A DNA stretch of 64,000 bases from Pieris napi. Lineage: Eukaryota; Arthropoda; Insecta; Lepidoptera; Pieridae. Positions 61,501-64,000 of this stretch are shown here, one piece after another. Made by a program: the position numbers and the translations under genes. Positions within the stretch are counted from its first letter, which is position 1. The number at the start of each line of letters is the position of its first letter. The notes beneath the pieces are model-generated. The model made no database searches. It was not told where the DNA came from and saw nothing but the letters and a program-made list of their open reading frames with translations. The stretch lies in NCBI RefSeq assembly GCF_905475465.1, contig NC_062236.1, positions 12,534,001-12,598,000 on the forward strand, read 5' to 3'.

Positions 61501-61650
61501 CCCTCAACTCTTCGATCTGTGCACCCAGGAGCTCATTGCGGAGAAGACAGCCATAGGCCAGGTGATCCCTCCCACTGCTGGCGTTCTCATTCCCACTGCC
61601 ATCACTGCGTGCTTTCTTAGCTGGCTGGTTGTCTGTTCCTCGACGTATAG
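25349..61650 (-). CDS. fzr: Fizzy-related/Cdh1, APC/C coactivator (9 exons, N-terminus missing)
   Basis: Nine exons on the minus strand join in phase with GT-AG introns and give 443 residues (Drosophila Fzr is about 478). Exons in coding order: 61650-61379, 39391-39281, 38879-38757, 32598-32464, 31086-30972, 28815-28694, 26743-26575, 26055-25946, 25525-25349. In-window residues 1-127 hold the conserved AYGCLLRNELLG and SAKSQKLLRSPRKATRK stretches. Residues 128-443 form a seven-bladed WD40 propeller with family-diagnostic strings such as SGGGTADRCIRFWN and STHGYSQNQILVWKYP. Cdh1 recruits KEN- and D-box substrates to the anaphase-promoting complex in late mitosis and G1. SPRK is an ideal CDK site, and CDK phosphorylation is known to inactivate Cdh1. 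The start codon and C-box exon must lie beyond 64000. Introns are 401 to about 22,000 bases and full of repeats. Cdc20/fizzy is excluded by the Cdh1-specific motifs. Confidence 0.96.
25946..26055 (-). CDS. fzr: fzr exon h: blade 6
   Basis: 110 bases, completes a split Gly codon then 36 codons to phase 0; acceptor ttccag, donor gtaaat. It encodes SQVCNLAWSKHSSELVSTHG and YSQNQILVWKYPSLTQ, as in fly Fzr. Confidence 0.97.
26180..26345 (-). mobile_element. Old, degraded SINE of family 1
   Basis: Reverse copy recognisable by ctgtgcctgacacaagac, gattcgaatacacgatctca and caccagaccaacatcg. Another relic, on the plus strand, is at 42868-43020. Confidence 0.6.
26575..26743 (-). CDS. fzr: fzr exon g: blade 5
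   Basis: 169 bases, phase 0 at the start and one base left over at the end; acceptor ttccag, donor gttagt (slightly weak). It encodes the most conserved Cdh1 block, AAVKAIAWSPHQHGLLASGG followed by TADRCIRFWNTLTSQPMQC. Confidence 0.97.
26993..27469. mobile_element. Tigger/pogo-like MITE
   Basis: Inverted ends CAGTCGACTCTCGATTATTT and its complement, flanked by TA on both sides (26993-26994, 27468-27469). The subterminal arms repeat the same words (aaattatcgag). 473 bases, no transposase. It lies in the fzr intron between 28693 and 26744. Confidence 0.85.
28082..28361. mobile_element. MITE with inverted repeats of about 40 bases
   Basis: The left end (attacattatcttagtgttt, aggagagtgctttag) is the reverse complement of the right end (ctaaagcactctcctaaaca, ctaagataatgtaa). 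No open frame. It lies in a fzr intron. Confidence 0.82.
28694..28815 (-). CDS. fzr: fzr exon f: blade 4
   Basis: 122 bases, begins with two bases of a split Asn codon, then 40 codons to phase 0; acceptor tttcag, donor gtaagt. It encodes ILQGHRQEVCGLKWSPDG and LASGGNDNKLFVW. The stretch before LQGH (NSTSSRI) differs from the usual QSERR of fly and human proteins. Confidence 0.96.
28918..29130. mobile_element. TA-flanked MITE, CGCGTTATA family, copy 1
   Basis: Starts TA-CAGAAATCCCC and ends GGGTACTG-TA, with cgcgttata near both ends and the shared core gcaaaggtacgcaaaactaa. Probably a Tc1/mariner-pogo type non-autonomous element. It is about 100 bases from fzr exon f. Confidence 0.72.
29455..29812 (-). 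mobile_element. Helitron-like element, family A, full length
   Basis: On the minus strand it starts TCTAATATATCAAATTCTCG after A and ends with a GGCAA...TTGCC hairpin, GGGTCAG, CTAG before T. 358 bases, non-autonomous. It lies in the fzr intron between the exons at 30972 and 28815. Confidence 0.8.
30106..30751. mobile_element. Foldback/MITE with GT-rich arms
   Basis: catccacacgct near the left edge is repeated in inverse at the right edge (agcgtgtggatgcccc). Both arms are full of tgtttgt/caaacag words, giving several overlapping open frames without protein character. About 645 bases, in a fzr intron, 220 bases from exon e. Confidence 0.7.
30972..31086 (-). CDS. fzr: fzr exon e: blade 3
   Basis: 115 bases, starts in phase 0 and ends after the first base of a codon; acceptor tttcag, donor gtgagt. 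It encodes NLQGHVARVGALAWNG and TLSSGSRDRHIRQRDTRAP. SGSRD and QRD are invariant in the family. Confidence 0.96.
31138..31383 (+). mobile_element. tRNA-derived SINE (family 1) beside fzr exon e
   Basis: A box ttggcctagtggcttc; B box drifted (gtaggaacgatttccgg); body aacattcacttgaacggtga and gtcgaaggcgtgtgtcaggc. It ends at aggcccagac without its own tail. Confidence 0.82.
31384..31657. mobile_element. Nested unit: poly-G MITE between inverted SINE tails
   Basis: The core (about 31412-31627) ends gcgtgacgtaatacttgaac and carries 9 G after acat; a related truncated core is at 42232-42346. It is bracketed by aatcagtagcgctacaacct on the left and the inverse on the right, both copies of the SINE 3' tail. 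Confidence 0.6.
32464..32598 (-). CDS. fzr: fzr exon d: blade 2
   Basis: 135 bases (45 codons, phase 0/0), acceptor ttccag and donor gtaagc. It encodes VTRLCDYSSDGNTVTSVAWS and a blade ending in HISVWDVAVNKE, aligning without gaps to the Drosophila segment from VTRLCD to ANKQ. Confidence 0.97.
32785..32880 (-). mobile_element. ACTCTCCGCCACTC family fragment
   Basis: gggcgtagtagagcgggcaa and aactctccgccactcttttt match the family. It lies within 300 bases of a fzr exon, in the intron on its upstream side. Confidence 0.45.
33413..33666 (+). mobile_element. tRNA-derived SINE (family 1)
   Basis: gagcagtgttgacctagtgg to ggttgtagcgccactgattt, complete apart from small internal deletions. A 96-base reverse fragment of the same family is at 33827-33922. 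Confidence 0.85.
35302..35393 (+). repeat. Direct repeat, 2 x 46 bases
   Basis: Two adjacent copies beginning aagaagaaattctacttttg, differing at two or three positions. A recent tandem duplication in a fzr intron. Confidence 0.85.
35931..36195 (-). mobile_element. Helitron-like element, family A, 5'-truncated
   Basis: The left edge, ctagctgacccggcaaacg, is the reverse complement of the family A 3' end including the GGCAAA stem. The similarity runs out near 36195 before the TC terminus. Confidence 0.7.
36757..36981 (-). mobile_element. tRNA-derived SINE (family 1)
   Basis: Reverse copy with gcctgggccttagatttctg, cctgatacacgccgtcgtct and ccggggatcgaacctacgac; the tail is lost. Confidence 0.8.
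38185..38426. mobile_element. TA-flanked MITE, CGCGTTATA family, copy 2
   Basis: Starts TA-CAGTACCCCGTATAACAC; the right end (accgcgttatacggtaaatg) has drifted. It lies about 105 bases before the tRNA-Ile gene. Confidence 0.65.
38532..38605 (+). tRNA. tRNA-Ile (anticodon AAT)
   Basis: A complete 74-base cloverleaf. The acceptor stem GGCCCAT/ATGGGCC is perfect and is followed by discriminator A. The D arm GCTC/GAGC, anticodon stem TCGTG/CGCGA with loop CTAATAA (AAT at 38566-38568) and T arm GCGGG with TTCGATC are all present. The T stem has one C-T mismatch. The internal A box (TTAGCTCAGTTGG) and B box (GGTTCGATCCC) are intact, and a T-run from 38611 can terminate Pol III. It reads AUU and, by inosine at position 34, AUC. 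It lies in a fzr intron on the opposite strand, 151 bases from a fzr exon. Confidence 0.97.
38757..38879 (-). CDS. fzr: fzr exon c: entry to propeller, blade 1
   Basis: 123 bases (41 codons, phase 0/0), acceptor ttttag and donor gtaagt. It begins VLDAPDLQDDFYLNLVDWS and ends GSCVYLWSACTSQ, the conserved first blade of Cdh1/Cdc20 proteins. The preceding intron is only 401 bases and nearly half of it is a MITE (38968-39140). Confidence 0.97.
38966..39142. mobile_element. TA-flanked MITE, CGCGTTATA family, copy 3
   Basis: Starts TA-CAGTGATCCTATAACGCGG and ends CGGATTACTG-TA. The 173-bp element makes up over 40% of the 401-base fzr intron between exons b and c. Confidence 0.78.
39281..39391 (-). 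CDS. fzr: fzr exon b: SAKSQKLL...RKISRIPFK linker
   Basis: 111 bases (37 codons, both ends phase 0), acceptor tttcag and donor gtaagt. It encodes ENIDPSPYSLSPVSAKSQ followed by KLLRSPRKATRKISRIPFK, nearly identical to Drosophila Fzr and human FZR1. The S-P-R-K in the middle fits the CDK consensus. Confidence 0.97.
39463..39727 (-). mobile_element. tRNA-derived SINE (family 1) upstream of fzr exon b
   Basis: Reverse copy from atcagtggcgctacaacctt to gcactatgccaacaatgctc, starting about 70 bases from exon b (39391). Confidence 0.82.
40285..40415 (+). mobile_element. ACTCTCCGCCACTC family repeat, opposite orientation
   Basis: It reads ttgatttgagaactggcagt, ttctttactgacgagtcata and a tail of tttactttactttactttag, a short direct repeat at the 3' end. 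A shorter tail copy is at 45110-45180. Confidence 0.5.
40961..41180 (+). mobile_element. Helitron-like element, family B, full length (220 bases)
   Basis: Starts TCTTTATATATATAATTCTT after A and ends GGGTCCACTAG before T. A GACA-acgtc-TGTC hairpin precedes the 3' end. No coding capacity. Confidence 0.78.
41256..41583 (+). mobile_element. Chimeric Helitron-like element (family B 5' end, family A 3' end)
   Basis: The 5' half (TCTTAATATGTATATATATT through cagcccgccagatg) matches the neighbouring family B element at 40961. At about 41400 it switches to the family A body and ends with a perfect GGCAAAacgacgTTTGCC-type hairpin and GGATCAGCTAG. Both ends are intact with A and T flanks, so it looks like one mobilised unit. 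Confidence 0.72.
42005..42231 (-). mobile_element. tRNA-derived SINE (family 1), interrupted
   Basis: Reverse copy from tcggtggcgctacaacctct to agaaagaaagtccattg, where a poly-G MITE fragment begins. The tRNA-like head is missing. Confidence 0.8.
42232..42346. mobile_element. Poly-G MITE fragment inside a truncated SINE
   Basis: It starts where the SINE 42005-42230 breaks off and contains aacaagtaacttttaggtat, 11 G, ccaaaaattgcgtgacgtaa and tacttgaacgctcccc, matching the right part of the 31384 unit. Confidence 0.62.
42637..42830 (+). mobile_element. Helitron-like element, family A, 5' part only
   Basis: It begins TCTCTGTATATATAACATTT after AA and continues with cgttcccatactcctccgaa and agtctgagaatcggctacta as in the other family A copies. 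The 3' hairpin and CTAG are missing. Confidence 0.65.
43086..43136 (+). repeat. Three copies of a 17-bp unit
   Basis: ATTGCAAGAACTACTAC twice exactly, then a third copy with two changes. Non-coding context inside a fzr intron. Confidence 0.85.
44340..44480 (-). mobile_element. Same LINE family, 3' end
   Basis: The plus strand reads ttaagtgataccgccgccca then gggctcgcgagtgcgttgcc, the reverse complement of the LINE 3' end. Its A tail (T-run) is at 44335-44350. It lies in the largest fzr intron. Confidence 0.65.
46990..47231. mobile_element. MITE with 25-bp perfect inverted repeats
   Basis: CTGTAGAATGATAACCTCGT(ATGTC) at 46990 and its exact reverse complement ending at 47231. The interior is AT-rich and non-coding. 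No clear target duplication. Confidence 0.82.
49209..49256. repeat. Perfect 20-bp hairpin, 8-base loop
   Basis: Arms TAGACGGTGTTTGAAGATAA (49209-49228) and its reverse complement (49237-49256) around TACGAGTT. Confidence 0.93.
49260..51195. other. Largest fzr intron: unexplained, with three neighbouring short frames
   Basis: Minus-strand frames at 49810-50121, 50067-50369 and 50425-50622 lie close together in different frames. Their translations are rich in Ile, Val, Phe and Leu but match no family I know. No convincing splice structure links them. Confidence 0.3.
51199..51474. mobile_element. MITE, TTCAAGTATTACGTAAGC family, copy 2, both ends intact
   Basis: Left end ggggtcgttcaagtagtacg and right end cgtaatacttgaacgtcccc are inverted repeats of about 26 bases. 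It contains a run of 17 G near 51417-51433. No coding frame. Confidence 0.8.
51512..51707. mobile_element. TA-flanked MITE, CGCGTTATA family, copy 4
   Basis: Starts TA-CAGTAATTTCCCC and ends GAGGGATTACTG-TA; the core ggcgcaaaggtacgcaaaac is shared. A fifth, degraded copy keeping only the core is near 43800-43930. Confidence 0.72.
53123..53499 (-). mobile_element. Helitron-like element, family C, second copy
   Basis: Same ends as the 14084 copy; the 3' hairpin is perfect here (CCAAGcaacgCTTGG). Internal similarity is high (cagcgccatctgttagaatt, tatcggttcggtagtttagg). It has about 50 extra bases in the middle. It lies in the largest fzr intron. Confidence 0.78.
53805..54045. mobile_element. 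MITE, TTCAAGTATTACGTAAGC family, inverted copy with C-run
   Basis: gggggccgttcaagaattac at the left end, a run of about 14 C at 53843-53856 (equivalent to the G-run of the 51199 copy), then the shared body in reverse. Confidence 0.7.
54050..55100. other. Largest fzr intron: no gene or clear repeat
   Basis: AT-rich. A tRNA-like scrap (gtaggtttgattcccgg, 54631-54647) is the only recognisable motif and is too short to be a gene. Confidence 0.4.
55105..55375 (+). mobile_element. tRNA-derived SINE (family 1)
   Basis: gagcagtgttgttctagtgg, B box ggttcaatccccggctgtgg, body aggcataggacgctgatcac, tail ggtagcgccacatatttatt. Confidence 0.82.
56155..56335 (-). mobile_element. ACTCTCCGCCACTC family repeat
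   Basis: It carries gtacacttatgactcgtcag, gccagttcttaaatcaaggg and aactctccgccactctttt in the same order as the 16625 copy. It interrupts the repeat whose ends are at 56050 and 56435. Confidence 0.55.
56485..56640 (-). mobile_element. Same LINE family, degenerate 3' end
   Basis: The plus strand shows ggggcaaacggctaggggg, taagtgatacc and aaggctcgcgagtgcgatg in family order. It abuts the foldback element at 56649. Confidence 0.55.
56649..56954. mobile_element. Foldback element with inverted arms of about 120 bases
   Basis: The first 66 bases (CGTAAAATTGTAAACACCGT...) are repeated exactly in inverse at the right end, and similarity continues with few mismatches to about 120 bases (ttcggtag). 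The loop is about 65 bases. TCTCGCGAGA sits in each arm. No target duplication recognised. Confidence 0.88.
57383..57568 (+). mobile_element. Same LINE family, 3' fragment
   Basis: It has the ORF end (cagtttttgccgcggcccac, ccttcaagaaaagagc), ggccggcatcgcacttgcga and cacttaacatcaggtgagcc, with an A-rich end. The peptide frame is interrupted. Confidence 0.65.
57664..57716. repeat. Perfect 24-bp hairpin, 5-base loop
   Basis: Arms 57664-57687 and 57693-57716 (AATGGGCCAATCATTGAAAA, then GACG) are exact reverse complements around CAGAA. It lies in the largest fzr intron, with no TE context recognised. Confidence 0.93.
57795..58001 (-). mobile_element. LINE ORF C-terminal fragment
   Basis: The minus-strand translation includes NREGKTSRGRSPTRWIDQVK and ELLGRIGW, the G-R-x-x-x-R-W segment common at the end of LINE ORFs. 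No upstream reverse transcriptase domain is present. Confidence 0.55.
58870..59152 (-). mobile_element. tRNA-derived SINE, second family
   Basis: On the minus strand the head has an A box (tagcctagcggtc) and a B box (ggttcggttcccggtcgga), followed by a body unlike family 1 (tctttggtaggaaacatgga, aggcaggcagtgagtatgct). A single copy in this window. Overlapping short frames on both strands are not genes. Confidence 0.65.
59160..60360. other. Largest fzr intron: no gene seen
   Basis: AT-rich intron DNA with one copy of the tgcatcatgagcacac repeat (59690-59770). No open frame of interest. Confidence 0.4.
61020..61318 (+). mobile_element. Probable LINE 3' untranslated end with (TAAA)n tail
   Basis: ttgtaccatcagtgtgcc and tggcatgctattgtaaataa end in a repeated TAAA tail at 61306-61318, about 60 bases past the donor of fzr exon a. 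No ORF piece is seen, so the family is uncertain. Confidence 0.45.
61379..61650 (-). CDS. fzr: fzr exon a (first in window): N-terminal variable region
   Basis: 272 bases, acceptor ttccag at 61651-61656 and donor gtgagt at 61378-61373. The exon begins with the last two bases of a split codon, then 90 codons starting IRRGTDNQPAKKARS and ending RAQPHNAE. The conserved LAYGCLLRNELLG is present; the remainder is Gly/Pro/Ala-rich and poorly conserved. An open frame continues through both splice sites (62086-61277), but only this part matches the family. Confidence 0.93.
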
Positions 61651-61869
61651 CTGGAAAAGAGGAGTTATTTATATTATGTGTATTCCTTCGAACAAGGTAC
61701 TTGGAATCCAACATTGACACTAAGTTTAATATATATAATTCTGTAATAAATAAAACGGACATAGAACAAAAAAATAAAACCAAACTATTAACCATGCCAG
61801 AAATCAATGGAAAAATCGTACTAAAAATAAAAAAAATACATAAAAAAGGCGAAAAAGTAAGACGAAAAA

Positions 61870-62150
61870 CAAGTTTTAGATGCCTTACATTATGCCCGAA
61901 AATAGAAGTGATGATGGGCGGGCCATAAAGCAAGATGCACAGATAAAAGGTGGACTTTAAAGACAACATATGGAAAGGACCAAGGGGAAGAATAAGAGGG
62001 TGAGACAGAAAATGGTGGATAGAAGAAATAGAAGCAGTAGCAGGAAGCGAATGCAGAAAGAAAGGCATGGAGAGGGATAGTTGCAAAAAGCTGAACGAGG
62101 CCTACCCGTGAAGGGGTTCCGATCGACGGTACTGAATGTAGCTAGGATAT
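61870..62150 (+). mobile_element. RTE-like LINE 3' fragment next to a fzr exon
   Basis: Plus-strand words such as gaaaatggtggatagaagaa, aagaaaggcatggagaggga, ctgaacgaggcctacccgtg and ggttccgatcgac correspond to the C-terminal end (roughly R-W-W-I-E-E, ERHGEG, LNEAYP) of RTE-type ORFs. It is frameshifted. It lies 220 bases upstream, in gene direction, of fzr exon a. Confidence 0.5.
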
Positions 62151-62702
62151 TAGGATAACAAGAAAAAAAATGTAAATAACAAATATAAGCTTTTGTAATG
62201 ATTGGAAGCTAAAGGGTCTTATTATTAATATTATATCAAATTAGGTAATGAATAAAGTAGTCTGTATTAATTCAAAGTTTTACATCACAAGTTACTTTCA
62301 CTTCACTGACTGACGTCAAACGATCCCAAAAATACCTAAAACAGATATCCAAGGGTTCAGGAGATAAAACAAAAAGCTATAACCATATTGACTCATTTAG
62401 TCCGGATACTGATTAGATAAAGGTGAACGATCTATTTGAAACGGACAGGTTAACCGACGCGTCGGTAACCAATCCGTAAATAGACATTTTATGCGCACGC
62501 GCCGAATTAAATCGTGTCCTGTCAGAGCCATATGCTGACACGCGCCGTGTGAATCATTATGTTAAATTAGAATATCTGGGGGTATTGTGAATATGGGCAA
62601 TTATGCCAAGGGCTTTTATTAATATAACCTACTTTGCTTGCACAAATTTATTATTCAAAACAGAACAATGTAATTATTAAGGTCTTATAAAACTTGTTTG
62701 AT

Positions 62703-62775
62703 TAGATGTAACTTGCGAGTGCTTTGCCGGCTTTTAATGAATTGGTACGCTCTTATTTTGAAGAACACTAAGTCG
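62703..62775 (-). mobile_element. Same LINE family, short 3' remnant
   Basis: About 70 bases (cttgcgagtgctttgccgg, gaattggtacgctcttatt) match the family in reverse. A similar scrap (gagtttcgcgagtgcgtttc) is at 52209-52245. Confidence 0.45.
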
Positions 62776-63069
62776 TTTTGGTTCAAAAAGACTATTTTTT
62801 CTTAAACAAATGTTTGAAACATCCACTACGGAATAATTGTAATCCAGTTATGTACAACACAGCTAATTGGGACTAGCGTTAAATCAATTTTGTCACAACC
62901 ATATTTCTGTAATGCAGTTCTATTATAAAGTAACATTAAAACTTATTCAATAGCTATTTATTTACTAAAGCATGTGATCATAGCTACTTAACATATATTG
63001 CAAAAAAATCATTGAAATTACTTATTAAATTTTAACATTTGTTAACATTTAGTAAAAAAAATTACTAAG

Positions 63070-63291
63070 GGTCTGTTTCACAATGTATGTATAAAGTACC
63101 AAATAGCTATGCATCACATAAATTATTTGGAAGAATAAATTGTGCTATTTGACATTCATCGGACTCATAACTTATGATGGACTTTATGTGACGAATAGCG
63201 CTATCTGACAATTGTGTTTATCCCACCAATAAGTATTAAATAGCTAATTTGGAACTTATATAGAACTTATCCGTACATTGTGAAACAGACC
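63070..63291. mobile_element. MITE with 18-bp perfect inverted repeats
   Basis: GGTCTGTTTCACAATGTA at 63070 and its reverse complement ending at 63291. Internal subrepeats (aaatagct, cacataaatt/ttatgtgacg). It lies upstream of the first visible fzr exon. Confidence 0.82.
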
Positions 63292-64000
63292 ATAAATAAG
63301 TTCATATGTGGAAATATCGACTGTATTTGGGAGGTGCTACTGCAGACCTATATTTTTAAATAATTAATTTATTCTAGCAGACAATCATAAGTCTATCAGT
63401 GTGTTGGTTAAAATATTGTCCTAAATCTTATATATTATATTTAAAGTACATATACTCAATCATATGCATTGCAATGACCCATGTGAGAGCAACCGAGCCT
63501 ACCCACTATTACCGCTAGCATCAGGACTCACTTAATTAACATTCCATTAATCATCATTTCGCCACTGCGCGGGGGACTTAGAATTCTACAATTATACACA
63601 CGTCTGTATGATTCACTGTGCAGGTCTGAACAACACTGATTCACCCATTTAAGTGCCTTTTAGGTGCAACCATAACTTGCCACTCCTCGATAACATGTAA
63701 TCTTTCGTATTGTCCAAACATGTTTACATCGCTACTACATTGTATTTTAAAAACTTTTTTTAAATGATACGTTTTATCTGTAGGTGATTCAATGTCAAAG
63801 AAACAGAAAGCTACAGATACACAGATTTATTTTAAAAAGGCACACTAACGAAACACAAAAAAAATTATACAATTAAAATAAAAGACAGTAAAATAGATAT
63901 AGAAATACAAGTATGCAATCTTATATATATATATCAATAAATCGAAAAAAATATGTAAAAATACATGTAACGGAAAAAATATGAAAATAGAAGGTATGTT

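Larger units (their letters stand above)
62160..64000. other. fzr intron upstream of the first visible exon
   Basis: Holds a LINE scrap (62703-62775) and a MITE (63070-63291). I searched the minus strand for the family's C-box exon (D-R-F-I-P and N-N-W) and saw nothing, so that exon lies outside. Confidence 0.5.

Noticed and set aside
61277..62086. A 269-codon open frame on the minus strand as one protein
   Set aside because: Only 61379-61650 is conserved fzr coding sequence and it has good splice sites at both ends; the rest is LINE-derived and intron sequence that happens to stay open.
1..64000. Endogenous viral element
   Set aside because: No capsid, envelope, polymerase or protease pattern was seen in any frame; all recognisable retroelement pieces are LINE or SINE ends.

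Overview
The window is nuclear DNA of an insect, most likely a moth or butterfly. It is AT-rich, has GT-AG introns, and is crowded with short non-autonomous transposable elements. The repeats (one tRNA-derived SINE family with about 15 copies, LINE 3' ends, Helitrons ending in CTAG|T) are of the kind usual in Lepidoptera; the order is inferred from these and from general gene structure, not from a species-specific marker. Nothing bacterial is present: no operon, ribosome binding site, CRISPR array or origin.

Two protein genes run towards each other. On the + strand, three exons between 10180 and 13446 encode the C-terminal 561 residues of a Pro/Gln/Ser-rich, probably disordered protein that I do not recognise; its start was not found. 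On the - strand, nine exons between 61650 and 25349 encode nearly all of a fizzy-related/Cdh1 protein (fzr, rap in Drosophila), the WD40 coactivator of the anaphase-promoting complex; the first exon(s), with the start codon and C-box, lie beyond 64000. The 13.5-25.3 kb interval between the two gene ends holds only repeats and unexplained AT-rich DNA. One tRNA-Ile(AAT) gene (38532-38605, +) sits in a fzr intron.

Most of the rest is mobile-element debris: Helitron-like elements (one an apparent chimera at 41256-41583), a hAT-type MITE with a perfect 8-bp target duplication (21487-21797), TA-flanked MITEs of pogo/Tigger type, a MITE family with internal poly-G runs, long foldback elements, and LINE 3' fragments. 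Several lie close to splice sites of the two genes.

I found no new multi-gene system. The observations most worth checking are a 17-bp tandem repeat that starts exactly at a splice donor of the unknown gene (11531-11630), the chimeric Helitron, the Leu-Arg instead of Ile-Arg C-terminus of fzr, a repeated R-x-x-S-A motif in the unknown protein, and short perfect hairpins at 49209 and 57664. All exon calls were read by eye; no alignment or database search was possible.
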